DNA from: a virus
Reading direction: 5' to 3' (one strand)
Virus record (IMG/VR): IMGVR_UViG_3300035070_002626
Location: 124,001 to 188,000 of that record
Length of the DNA stretch: 64,000 bases
Numbering within the stretch: the first letter of the stretch is position 1; the number at the start of each line of letters is the position of its first letter. The translations under genes and the position numbers were made by a program. Shown one piece after another: positions 8,753-16,541 of the stretch. The notes under the pieces are model-generated. The model was given only the letters and a program-made list of their open reading frames with translations, made no database searches and was not told the origin of the DNA.

Positions 8753-8759
8753 CTAAATA
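8753..8759 (+). promoter_or_regulatory. Late promoter motif CTAAATA
   Basis: Plus-strand ACTAAATAC lies 20 nt before the ATG at 8780, with an AAAGGGGC ribosome site between. It serves the tandem small membrane-protein genes. Confidence 0.45.
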
Positions 8760-8779
8760 CTACCGTAAAGGGGCACACA

Positions 8780-9061
8780 ATGGATAGCATGTTTAAATTA
8801 ATACAAGATGTAGGCTTTCCGATTGCAGCGGCGGGCGCATCTGGGTACTTGGTTTTCCTTACAATTAAATTCATTCTCGACGGAGTTACTGGTAGTGTAC
8901 AAACATTAGCAAACATTATTAAGCAATTAGACAACCGTGTGCAAACAATGAACAACGATCTTGTCAAGATCGACGCACTGATGAGTCATACATTAGGAGT
9001 AAGACCTAATGTTGATAGAATTGCTGCCAACGAAGGTAAAGAAGATGCACGAAGGGATTAA
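8780..9061 (+). CDS. Holin-like membrane/coiled-coil protein 1
   Basis: A 93-residue protein: a short amphipathic start, one hydrophobic helix (about 12-34, GFPIAAAGASGYLVFLTIKF), then a helical polar region of coiled-coil type (TLANIIKQLDNRVQTMNNDL). This layout resembles BhlA/UviB-type holin-like proteins. It is a paralogue in design of the next gene, which starts 2 nt after its stop. A good ribosome site (AAAGGGGC) supports the start. A role in lysis or envelope disturbance is inferred. Confidence 0.6.
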   Translation: MDSMFKLIQDVGFPIAAAGASGYLVFLTIKFILDGVTGSVQTLANIIKQLDNRVQTMNNDLVKIDALMSHTLGVRPNVDRIAANEGKEDARRD

Positions 9062-9063
9062 TA

Positions 9064-9381
9064 ATGAACAATTTTGCTGATTGGGTCAACCAATATGGTT
9101 TTCCAATTGTTGCCGCAGTCGGGCTAGGCTATTTTATCTATTATATATGGGTGTGGGCAACCACAAAAGTTAAACCTGTAATAAGTGCAGCTATGGGAGA
9201 TTTGATTGCATTAGTTGATAGAATTAGAATGTTAGACAACGATATGATACGATTAAACAGCAAGTTGTCAATGGTGCTAGAACATCAAAGTAAAATAGAC
9301 AAAAAGCGTAGAGAAGAACTAGAAGAAATAGTAGCAAGATACCAGAGTAAAAGCGAATCATTTAACAGCACTGGCAAATAA
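9064..9381 (+). CDS. Holin-like membrane/coiled-coil protein 2
   Basis: A 105-residue protein with the same plan as its upstream neighbour: one hydrophobic helix (residues 10-32, QYGFPIVAAVGLGYFIYYIW), then a long charged helix (DRIRMLDNDMIRLNSKLSMV...KKRREELEEI). The shared GFPI-A-GYF core and DRxxxLDNDMxRL pattern suggest tandem duplication. GAAGGGA precedes the ATG. The two may form a hetero-oligomeric pore. Confidence 0.6.
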   Translation: MNNFADWVNQYGFPIVAAVGLGYFIYYIWVWATTKVKPVISAAMGDLIALVDRIRMLDNDMIRLNSKLSMVLEHQSKIDKKRREELEEIVARYQSKSESFNSTGK

Positions 9382-9386
9382 TATAC

Positions 9387-9674
9387 ATGAGGTACTATTT
9401 AGGACAATGTGAATATAAATGGACTCATTCATTTACTCACATGGAAGAATACTGGATACGCAGTAAACTAGGTGACGAACTTTACGAAATTATAGAATTA
9501 AATAATTGGAAGTGGAGTTTAATACATTCAAGTAGTACACATCTACCTGGTGATACATATTGTCGTTGTGATATATATGTTGTCAGCGATGATGATGAAC
9601 GAGATACGTATTTTTTGTTAAGATATCCTGATGTAATATCAACACCACAAGAAGACTTTTTAATTAAAATCTAA
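9387..9674 (+). CDS. Hypothetical protein (95 aa)
   Basis: A small, tryptophan- and tyrosine-rich soluble protein (MRYYLGQCEYKWTHSF) without signal, membrane segment or recognised motif. It follows the second holin-like gene by 5 nt on the plus strand and is the last gene of that short operon. It converges on the adenylate cyclase gene. No strong ribosome site is visible. Confidence 0.55.
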   Translation: MRYYLGQCEYKWTHSFTHMEEYWIRSKLGDELYEIIELNNWKWSLIHSSSTHLPGDTYCRCDIYVVSDDDERDTYFLLRYPDVISTPQEDFLIKI

Positions 9675-9680
9675 ACTGTG

Positions 9681-11720
9681 TTACTTTGTCTGTGCTATGA
9701 AAACGCCATTCCAGTCTGAAGGAAGGTCTTGTGTTTTCATATACTCGCATCTTTCAATCCACATGTCGTAATATTTTTCCATTTGATGATCAAAGTGGTC
9801 ATGTAACAAGCGACATTTATCAATAGCATCATCGAATCTCTGCGCACGATAATCTTCGTGCATTTGTATGTGTTTCTTCTGCGCATTACGCCATGCCGGG
9901 GCAGTATTGTCGAGAACTGTGTAGATAGTTAATCCAACTGATTTACCTTTTACTTGTAAATCATCTACTTTAAGATAGAAGAAGTCATCCTTTGTTGCTG
10001 CGTATGTTGTTTCGCCTACAAGTAACAGGCATCCGTATTCTTTACACTTGCTTTCTACTCTTGCTGCGGTGCTCACAGCGTCTCCAAGGACATCATATGA
10101 ATGACGTTTAGTACTTCCCATCTCACCAAGGTATCCCAACCCCGTGTTGATGCCAGCGCCCATACCAACAGCAGGACGGCCATCAGGTATAATAACTTCT
10201 TCATTAAACTTCTCCACTGCACGAAGCATGTCTAAGCCACACTGTACGGCGGTCTTAGCATGTTTAGCGTCATCTATAGGCGCATTATGTATGTGCATAC
10301 TAGCATCGCCGATGTATTTAATTATCATTCCGTCCGCATCAAGCACAGGTTGTGTAATGCTGTCCATGTAGCCGTTCATAATAGTTGTCAGACCTTTTAC
10401 ATCATCACCAAAACTTTCACCCAATGGAGTAAAGCCACGCAAGTCACTAAACACAATAGAGACTTCTTTCTTTTGCCCGTCTTTAATTAGACTTGGATTT
10501 TCTTGTAGCAGTTTAACCACTGTAGGCGATGCGTATCCAGCAAACTGTTTCTTGATTGCTTGTTTCTCTAAAAACTCTTGTACAAACTTAATGCCATATA
10601 CTTGCAATGCTATTATAATAAACACTATAACAGGTGCTGTAACGTCTAAAAGAAACTTATCAGTTGCGTATGCGTATATGCTGTAAGGTATAACTCCGAC
10701 TATCATTGTAACAGTTGTAGCAAGCCCAACCCACATCCAACGACTTAATAATATAAGCAATAATCCGCCTACTACTAGTGCAACAAGCTCTGCTGTTGGT
10801 GCCCAATTGGGACGTTGTATGTTTGTACCAGCAAACATAGTGCCTAGTACTGCGGCTTGTGTAGTGCCTGCATACTGCGCTCCCAGTGCCGTGGGAACAG
10901 GGTTAGCAATGCCTGCGGCAGTAACGTCTACAATAACTACTGCACCTCCTAGATCATTAGGTAAGTCTGCAACACTTACATTCTTGCTACGTTGACTCCA
11001 ATCAATCCACACTCTACCCTCGCTGTCTGTAGGAATAACACCAAACTTTGGTATGCGCATTTTTTCTATACCAAACTGATTTAGTTTAATTTGAAAGTTG
11101 GGATCACCTGCAATGACTCGTAATGTCTCGAGCGCCAAGCTTGGATATAATGTGCCGTTTACAACAGCAACAGTTGGCATACGACGAACCACACCATCTA
11201 TCTCTGGTTCAGTGCTTACAATACCTGCACCCACTGAATTGTTTTCAAGTTCTGATATATTAGCAATAATACCACCATATGGCAAGATACGATCTAAGTA
11301 CTGAGGTTGGATAATTGCTGCGCCCGGATTAATTGGTTCGTTTACAGTTTTGTTACTAGGACGGCTAGCAAGTATAACCGGATAGTCTAACATAGTATCA
11401 GCTAGGTATGCATCTCCACCTAGTCTATCCTCTTCAGGCATCATTACATTCCACACAACCAATCCAGCACCTCTGTCGTACAAGTCTACAATAATGTCTG
11501 CGTATATGTCTCGGGGGAAAGGATACTGTCCGTACAGTTCTAGTGCTGCTTCGTCTATCTCTGCAACATAGATATTATTCTCTACTGCTGGTTGATTTAC
11601 AATAAGCTGATCAAAATAATTTAATTTAATACTTTGTATAAAGTTATTAGGTACTGCAAATGCATACACTAATGCAGCCAGTGTAATCAATGCCCACCAA
11701 GGAGATAATAATCGTTTCAT
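9681..11720 (-). CDS. CHASE2-domain class III adenylate cyclase
   Basis: A 679-residue membrane signalling enzyme. An N-terminal helix (about 7-24) is followed by an extracytoplasmic CHASE2 sensor domain (about 30-305). Three helices follow (about 311-328, 331-350 and 358-376), then a cytoplasmic class III cyclase domain (about 415-605). Metal-binding Asp426 (FSDLRGF) and Asp472 (YIGDASM) are present. The ATP-selecting pair Lys468 and Asp543 is intact, pointing to cAMP rather than cGMP. Arg554 (TAARVES) is kept, but the usual transition-state Asn is Ser550 (GDAVSTAAR). The gene overlaps the 115-aa gene and is the last of the curli operon. It may sense envelope change and raise cAMP during infection. 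Activity is uncertain because of Ser550. Confidence 0.9.
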   Translation of the reverse strand: MKRLLSPWWALITLAALVYAFAVPNNFIQSIKLNYFDQLIVNQPAVENNIYVAEIDEAALELYGQYPFPRDIYADIIVDLYDRGAGLVVWNVMMPEEDRLGGDAYLADTMLDYPVILASRPSNKTVNEPINPGAAIIQPQYLDRILPYGGIIANISELENNSVGAGIVSTEPEIDGVVRRMPTVAVVNGTLYPSLALETLRVIAGDPNFQIKLNQFGIEKMRIPKFGVIPTDSEGRVWIDWSQRSKNVSVADLPNDLGGAVVIVDVTAAGIANPVPTALGAQYAGTTQAAVLGTMFAGTNIQRPNWAPTAELVALVVGGLLLILLSRWMWVGLATTVTMIVGVIPYSIYAYATDKFLLDVTAPVIVFIIIALQVYGIKFVQEFLEKQAIKKQFAGYASPTVVKLLQENPSLIKDGQKKEVSIVFSDLRGFTPLGESFGDDVKGLTTIMNGYMDSITQPVLDADGMIIKYIGDASMHIHNAPIDDAKHAKTAVQCGLDMLRAVEKFNEEVIIPDGRPAVGMGAGINTGLGYLGEMGSTKRHSYDVLGDAVSTAARVESKCKEYGCLLLVGETTYAATKDDFFYLKVDDLQVKGKSVGLTIYTVLDNTAPAWRNAQKKHIQMHEDYRAQRFDDAIDKCRLLHDHFDHQMEKYYDMWIERCEYMKTQDLPSDWNGVFIAQTK

Positions 11721-12049
11721 GTTTTCTTTCCCATTAGTTTTGCTCGCATTGCATCTAGCTCTGCATTTCGCTGTTGTTCTTCTACGCTGGTTTGATTGGA
11801 CGAGATTTGTACTCTGGGTTTGGTACGCCTGGTTTGTACTGTACTACTGGATTGTACTTTATTTTTTGTTTGTTGTTGAACCCGCGATGGCGATGAATTT
11901 CCAATTTCTTGTCGAAGTTGTTCAATTCGGTATTTGATGTCTTGGGTTGCACTTCCGTCATACTTTTTACTTGCTGAATTTCTAAGTTGCTGATCAACTA
12001 ATTGGTTGATATTCTTACTAAAGTATTTATTTAGGACCCATTTAATCAT
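11717..12049 (-). CDS. Hypothetical Gln/Ser-rich protein between curlin and cyclase genes
   Basis: The product is 110 residues from the ATG at 12049; a GTG at 12064 would add five. It is soluble, Gln/Ser/Lys-rich and low in complexity, with a predicted helical start (MIKWVLNKYFSKNINQLVDQQL) and a basic end (MRAKLMGKK). No family is recognised. A hairpin at 12061-12083 separates it from the curlin gene, and it overlaps the cyclase start by 4 nt, so it is coupled to the cyclase. Confidence 0.5.
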   Translation of the reverse strand: MIKWVLNKYFSKNINQLVDQQLRNSASKKYDGSATQDIKYRIEQLRQEIGNSSPSRVQQQTKNKVQSSSTVQTRRTKPRVQISSNQTSVEEQQRNAELDAMRAKLMGKKT

Positions 12050-12060
12050 AGTGGTATTTA

Positions 12061-12083
12061 ACACTATTGTGACCTAATAGTGT
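12061..12083 (-). terminator. Hairpin after the curlin gene
   Basis: A perfect 8-bp inverted repeat (ACACTATT / AATAGTGT, 7-nt loop) begins 3 nt after the curlin stop. It is followed by TAAATA rather than a clean T-run, so it may be a weak terminator, an mRNA 3'-end stabiliser or a processing site. Confidence 0.45.
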
Positions 12084-12086
12084 ATT

Positions 12087-13268
12087 TTAGTATTGCGATA
12101 CACTCATGCTGCATCCGCCTGGATTAACACATGTACTTGTTATTGAGTATGACTTTGCTGTACCACTGTATTGTTCTAAACTAAAGTTGTATGCTGGTCC
12201 GTTCACACTAGATAAATTTACAGTTGCACTGTGTCCGCCACTGCCATGTTGTAGTATATCAACCAAGTTACTGTCGCCTGTTAAGTCAAGGTCAAGGCTT
12301 ACAGTGTCACTGTTTCCTAGTTGCGCTGCTTCAACATTGTTATAGTCTCCGTCTACGTCAACATTCATTGTATGAGCACCGTTTTTACGTTGTGACAATT
12401 CTACATCATTATAGTCACCTTCAATGCTTGTGGTCATTTCATGTGATGCCCAACAACAGTTCTCGGCTTGGTCAGTTTGTGCTGAATGGTATGTGTTATT
12501 GTTGCCGGTAATAGTTACATATGCGTCGTGGTCACCGGCTTCTGTTGTATCAGTATAACCATCTAATTGTTTACCTTGCCATACTTTTATATTGTTGTCA
12601 TCACCGATTAATATTAGTCTACTGAAGTTGCTTTCGCCGTTGCCACCTTGATAACTATCCACTGTGTTGTCATTGCCCGTGATTGCTGCTTCTGTTTGTT
12701 CGTATTGTGATCCATTTTGTGTTACTGTGACTGTATTCCTGTCGCCAGTGATGGGTGTATCATTGTAGCCATACACCATATGATTATTACCGTCTTGATC
12801 TACAGTTATAGAGTTGCCATCACCGTCTGCTTTGACGTATGCTAGGTTGTTATCACCGTCTTGTGTAATGGTTGCAGTTTGATCAGTATCACCACCATCT
12901 CCTAGTCCTGCGTAGGCTAAATTAGAGTCGCCAGTTTGTGTAATATCAATTCTGCAGTTGCTACCATAACAATGTGAATACGCTTCGTTATCATCGCCTG
13001 TTTGTGTTGTGTTGTTTATTCCATTATCTGCGCTCATGTACACACCTATTAGATTGATATCTCCTGTTTGAGTGTATGTAGTGCTTGCATTGTTGCCACT
13101 AATAGTCGCTTTGCCATTGGTAGGCCATCCATCACTAACAACATTGTCAGTGCCATCTTGTGTAATAGTTAAGTCAGTGTTGTTGCCAACTTGGTTGATA
13201 TAGATTTCATTTGCATAACAGATTTGGCTAAAAAAACAAGTTATTATTGTTGCAATTATTAATTTCAT
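12087..13268 (-). CDS. csgA: Curlin-repeat amyloid-like secreted protein
   Basis: A 393-residue protein with a signal peptide (cleavage after CYA, about residue 19). A long run of curlin-type repeats follows, with cores such as ITQTGDSNLAY, ITQDGDNNLAY, VDQDGNNHMVY and VTQNGSQ spaced about 20-25 residues apart. The Gln-x-Gly-x-x-Asn pattern is that of CsgA/CsgB subunits, which form cross-beta amyloid outside the cell after export through CsgG. It is 2-3 times longer than E. coli CsgA. It also has cysteines (SHCYGSNC, ENCCWAS, CVNPGGC), which are unusual for curlins and could form disulfides. It is encoded with CsgF, CsgG, FecR and a second curlin-like protein. Confidence 0.85.
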   Translation of the reverse strand: MKLIIATIITCFFSQICYANEIYINQVGNNTDLTITQDGTDNVVSDGWPTNGKATISGNNASTTYTQTGDINLIGVYMSADNGINNTTQTGDDNEAYSHCYGSNCRIDITQTGDSNLAYAGLGDGGDTDQTATITQDGDNNLAYVKADGDGNSITVDQDGNNHMVYGYNDTPITGDRNTVTVTQNGSQYEQTEAAITGNDNTVDSYQGGNGESNFSRLILIGDDNNIKVWQGKQLDGYTDTTEAGDHDAYVTITGNNNTYHSAQTDQAENCCWASHEMTTSIEGDYNDVELSQRKNGAHTMNVDVDGDYNNVEAAQLGNSDTVSLDLDLTGDSNLVDILQHGSGGHSATVNLSSVNGPAYNFSLEQYSGTAKSYSITSTCVNPGGCSMSVSQY

Positions 13269-14395
13269 TATTGCCTCTGATTTATATCTATAGTGTTGTT
13301 ACCAGCACCTAATAGGTAATCATATACCACTTCGTCACCTTGTTGAATATTAATACGATACCCATATTCTTGCGATAACGTCAATCTCAAATAATTATTT
13401 ACATCTACACTGGTTCTTTGTACAACCCAATCATCATTTCCTATTTGTAGCGAGATTCGTGTTGTTTCGTCGTATCCGCCGAGCTGTTGTTCAAAAAACT
13501 GCGAGTTTTGTGTTTTAAGTTCGTCTCTAAACAATGCTGCAAGAGCTAAATTTAATTGATCTATCATGTCGACTAGTAGTTCACCTAAGTAATAGTCCAC
13601 ATTATGATCTAAATCTGTTATCCAAATATCTTTAATGCTTTCTACTAACACATCTTCGTCGAGTTCATCAAACTCTAGTGCATCGATGTCAAGAAACTCA
13701 AACATTTTTCGTGTACGTTTGCGTATTTGATCTTCTTCATCTGCTATAACTGTTCGCTTGCGTAGTATTAACAAGTTGTTGATTTGGTCTTCGTTTACAC
13801 TAATAATTACCGGCTTGCTTGGAAGTTTTCCACTGTGTGAAACTTGTGTTGCTTGAAATGCTTGATTCATTACAACAAAACCTTCGTCTGTTTCTACTTT
13901 GATTTCGCCTGTTACACAATAACCTGCACTATCACAGCTAGGCAATAGAGTAACCATTGAGCCACCAATTTCATCTACAACCATAATAAAGTCTGTACCA
14001 CGCACAGAGATAGTTGCACTTGGTGTGCGCACTCTTACGTTTTGTCTTGAGTTTTTAGCAATTTGTCCACTGGCATAACGAACAGTTCCTAAGGCAGCTC
14101 GCATGTCCAAACTGCCTTTGCCTGTGTTAGGGTCGTATACAAAGTCGTCAATTACTAGTATACTATTGTCAATAACATCTACTCTGGTATCGTCAATAAA
14201 ATCTAAACGCATTTTACCACGTTTGGTTCTGGCAGTATCCATTGATTCCAGCAGAGTGCCTTTTTCGCTGCCGACTACATTGCTCTCACGCACAATTTCG
14301 CCAGACCCATCAAGTTCAGTCACTGTGCCAATACTAGCACTCGTTTGCGAGACTGTAACTAAGAGGCTGATAATTGCAAAAGCGAATATTTTCAT
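13268..14395 (-). CDS. FecR-domain periplasmic protein
   Basis: A 375-residue protein with a signal peptide (cleavage about residue 20, QTSA|SIG). A FecR domain follows at about 35-190: RTKRGKMRLDF, a GSLDMRAALGTVRY strand and VRTPSATISVRGTDF, a hallmark of the family. The C-terminal half is helical and acidic with no known motif. FecR domains sense or bind ligands in the periplasm and occur next to secreted repeat proteins. The gene lies between the two curlin genes, sharing a start/stop overlap with the downstream curlin. Its role in curlin export or adhesion is inferred. Confidence 0.85.
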   Translation of the reverse strand: MKIFAFAIISLLVTVSQTSASIGTVTELDGSGEIVRESNVVGSEKGTLLESMDTARTKRGKMRLDFIDDTRVDVIDNSILVIDDFVYDPNTGKGSLDMRAALGTVRYASGQIAKNSRQNVRVRTPSATISVRGTDFIMVVDEIGGSMVTLLPSCDSAGYCVTGEIKVETDEGFVVMNQAFQATQVSHSGKLPSKPVIISVNEDQINNLLILRKRTVIADEEDQIRKRTRKMFEFLDIDALEFDELDEDVLVESIKDIWITDLDHNVDYYLGELLVDMIDQLNLALAALFRDELKTQNSQFFEQQLGGYDETTRISLQIGNDDWVVQRTSVDVNNYLRLTLSQEYGYRINIQQGDEVVYDYLLGAGNNTIDINQRQ

Positions 14396-14396
14396 A

Positions 14397-15116
14397 TTAA
14401 TCGCTTTGCGTTATATCTACGTCTTGACTGTCGCCGTTAAATGTTGCATCAATTGTGCTACCGTCCACACCACTTTGTGTGATGTTGTACGTGCTGCCGC
14501 CTCCGGTGATGTTCAAATTAACAGTATGCCCATCCAAGCTTGCACCGCCGCTGGTATTGATAGTAATTGCATTGCCTTCGTCGCTAGCAGCACTTGTAGT
14601 TGCCAATGACGATGAATTATCTGCGACTATCGAAATTCTACTGTCAACCCCGTTTACTGTTAAGTTAGTAATATTGTTATCACCGTCCATATCAAAAGTA
14701 ATAATGCCGCCGCTTGCGTCTGCTGATTCACCAATATTAAATGTATATGTGTTATCGTCGCCGTCACCATCAATATCTAATTTTACAGTTTCACAGTTAC
14801 CTGCACCTGCTGTTCCTAAACTAGCACAATTTAGTGTTACATCATTCGAGTCTCCAAAAAAGTCCCAAGTACCTGTGTAATTTGCTCCGTTGATTATAGC
14901 ATCAATGGTGTTAGTGTTACCTGTTTGGGTAATACTAAACGTCATATCGTCGCCGTTGATTGTAAAATTGGTCGCCTGTTGGCCAATTTCGTTGTCAGTG
15001 CCATCTTGTACCAAGTCTAGATCTAAGTTATCCCCAACTTGGGTAATGTAAATATCATTTGCCAGTGAGGTACTGGATATAAACAACAAAGATAATACAT
15101 ATAAAAGTTTTTTCAT
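14397..15116 (-). CDS. Second curlin-like secreted protein
   Basis: A 239-residue protein with a signal peptide ending near SLA|NDIYITQVGDN (residue 19). The motif DIYITQVGDN closely parallels NEIYINQVGNN at the mature start of the larger curlin. Repeats are looser than in the 393-aa protein (ITQTGNTNTID, DMDGDNNITN, ITQSGVDGS). It could be the nucleator (CsgB-like) or a minor subunit. It is Asp/Asn/Gly/Thr-rich and almost without lysine or arginine. It lies directly downstream of csgG with an AGGAG site 10 nt from the ATG. Confidence 0.75.
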   Translation of the reverse strand: MKKLLYVLSLLFISSTSLANDIYITQVGDNLDLDLVQDGTDNEIGQQATNFTINGDDMTFSITQTGNTNTIDAIINGANYTGTWDFFGDSNDVTLNCASLGTAGAGNCETVKLDIDGDGDDNTYTFNIGESADASGGIITFDMDGDNNITNLTVNGVDSRISIVADNSSSLATTSAASDEGNAITINTSGGASLDGHTVNLNITGGGSTYNITQSGVDGSTIDATFNGDSQDVDITQSD

Positions 15117-15151
15117 GTTCTGTTTGCTCCTAAGGCTTTACGCCTTTATTT

Positions 15152-15967
15152 TTATTTTTTAAATTTCCACATATTGCGCTTCTTACCCTCGAAAACCATT
15201 TCAATCACACCTTGCTCTATTGCTGCTCTTACTGCATAGTTAACTGGCTCATTAACACTATAACCAGTTTCGGCTTCTACAAGTTTTGTTCCTAAGTCGA
15301 AAAACTTAAAAATATCTGCACCCGATCTATAGCTTGCAATAGTCTTCTCAGTTGCTATGCTCATTAATACTTTACCAGTGCTAACGCTAACTAAACGCAT
15401 TACAACAGTTACAGTGTCTACTCTGTATTCTGTTTGCACACCGATACCTAAGTATCTTGCTCCTGCGCCTCCTACTGCTGTGTTGCTGTCATACCCAACA
15501 ATTCCCCCTTCAAGTATAAGCCCTGCAAACAACATTGGCTTCAACGGTGTAGGGCCGTTTGGAAGTTCTTTTTCGTACACTTCCCTCGTACTACGAATAA
15601 GTTGACGTTCTTTAATCAAATTATCCATACCTACACGCTCTACCACTTCAAACCAAACGCCATTACCTACATCTTGGAGTGCTTTAATAACCCATACTTC
15701 TGATCCTTGGGTTACTGCGCTCGACAAGTTGGCGATATTATCCGCCGGCTTACGCTGTCCTGTTGCATCTCTGAAACCGTAAACAGCGATTGTAATCTTT
15801 GGTCCATCTATTGCGGGGACCGCCGCAAGCCTATCTTCAATTGGACTAACTTGTACTATAGGAGATGTTTTACTATCTTCTAGAACTTGAAGGCTTTTGT
15901 TAGTTGCGCAGCCTTGTAATATTAGTACACTAAATCCAATTAGTAAAAACGTTTTTATCAGTTTCAT
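15152..15967 (-). CDS. csgG: CsgG curli secretion channel lipoprotein
   Basis: The 271-residue protein has a lipobox LQGC with the acylated cysteine at residue 20. It shows the CsgG fold: ITIAVYGFRDATGQRKP (55-75), a RQLIRSTRE segment, GGIVGYDSNTAVGGAGARYLGIG (the first transmembrane beta-hairpin) and VVMRLVSVSTGKVL. CsgG forms a nonameric outer-membrane pore that exports curlins. The length matches E. coli CsgG (277). The order csgF-csgG with adjoining coordinates is as in bacterial curli loci. This is the clearest evidence that the phage carries a type VIII secretion channel. Confidence 0.95.
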   Translation of the reverse strand: MKLIKTFLLIGFSVLILQGCATNKSLQVLEDSKTSPIVQVSPIEDRLAAVPAIDGPKITIAVYGFRDATGQRKPADNIANLSSAVTQGSEVWVIKALQDVGNGVWFEVVERVGMDNLIKERQLIRSTREVYEKELPNGPTPLKPMLFAGLILEGGIVGYDSNTAVGGAGARYLGIGVQTEYRVDTVTVVMRLVSVSTGKVLMSIATEKTIASYRSGADIFKFFDLGTKLVEAETGYSVNEPVNYAVRAAIEQGVIEMVFEGKKRNMWKFKK

Positions 15968-16425
15968 TAGAAGTTAAACTCCCCGCCGCCGGGTATGCTA
16001 ATTTCTGTAGTTGTACCATCGTCGTCGACAATTGTTAACGTGATAGTTCCTGTTGTTGCGTCTTTAACCCAGGTTATATTTGCTCCTTCAATATCTGCTG
16101 TGCCTGTATTTGCACATGAGTCTCCGCAATTAGCAAACATAGCGTCTACCATTTGCTTACTTAGGTTAGCGTAGATTCTTGATTCCACGTTTCTAAGAAA
16201 CTTGTTTAGTGTTGTATTTTCAAGCTCGCGCTCTAAACGTGATGCCTCTGCCTCTGCCTTCTTTCGCAAGTCTTCACTGCGATTATGTTGTAACTGTTCT
16301 ACACTTAATACATGCGTAGAATATCCGTTTCCAAAATGAAACGCTGGAGATTTAAACCCCCAAACAAGATCAGCATTTGCTGACCCTGCAATTAACAGTA
16401 ATAAAACAGTGTATAAATTTTTCAT
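15967..16425 (-). CDS. csgF: CsgF curli assembly factor
   Basis: The 152-residue protein has a signal peptide (1-18) and a mature N-terminus DLVWGFKSPAFHFGNGY. This matches the CsgF segment that plugs the CsgG channel (aromatic-Asn-Pro-Phe-Gly pattern). A helix follows (LRKKAEAEASRLERELENTTLNKFL), then a C-terminal beta region (GTADIEGANITWVKDATTGTITLTIVD). CsgF couples the pore to nucleation outside the cell. ATG at 16425 is preferred to GTG at 16431 because GAGG lies 6 nt upstream. It is the first gene after a perfect late promoter. Confidence 0.9.
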   Translation of the reverse strand: MKNLYTVLLLLIAGSANADLVWGFKSPAFHFGNGYSTHVLSVEQLQHNRSEDLRKKAEAEASRLERELENTTLNKFLRNVESRIYANLSKQMVDAMFANCGDSCANTGTADIEGANITWVKDATTGTITLTIVDDDGTTTEISIPGGGEFNF

Positions 16426-16442
16426 GGTCACCCTCTTATATG

Positions 16443-16450
16443 TATTTATA
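16443..16450 (-). promoter_or_regulatory. T4 late promoter TATAAATA driving the curli operon
   Basis: A perfect TATAAATA, predicting a transcript that begins about 12 nt before the csgF ATG with the GAGGG ribosome site at its very 5' end. The six genes downstream to 9681 lie on this strand with small gaps. Confidence 0.75.
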
Positions 16451-16528
16451 GGACCATTTAAAATCTTTAACTGTGTTACTAATTTATTTATTATGCCTAG
16501 TGTAAATATTTTTACACCTATATAATAA

Positions 16529-16536
16529 AATAAATA
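16529..16536 (+). promoter_or_regulatory. Late promoter motif AATAAATA at the Fis-like gene
   Basis: AATAAATA ends 5 nt before the ATG at 16542. With T4 geometry (motif from -13 to -6) the ATG would be +1, predicting a leaderless message. Confidence 0.5.
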
Positions 16537-16541
16537 TTATT

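Noticed and set aside
12087-13268. Repeated units that could suggest a CRISPR or tandem DNA repeat
   Set aside because: The repetition is at protein level (curlin repeats) with degenerate DNA and no conserved direct repeat or leader.
15132-15146. Terminator in the csgG-curlin gap
   Set aside because: The AAGGC/GCCTT stem has its T-run only on the plus strand, where no gene ends, and the minus-strand transcript continues.
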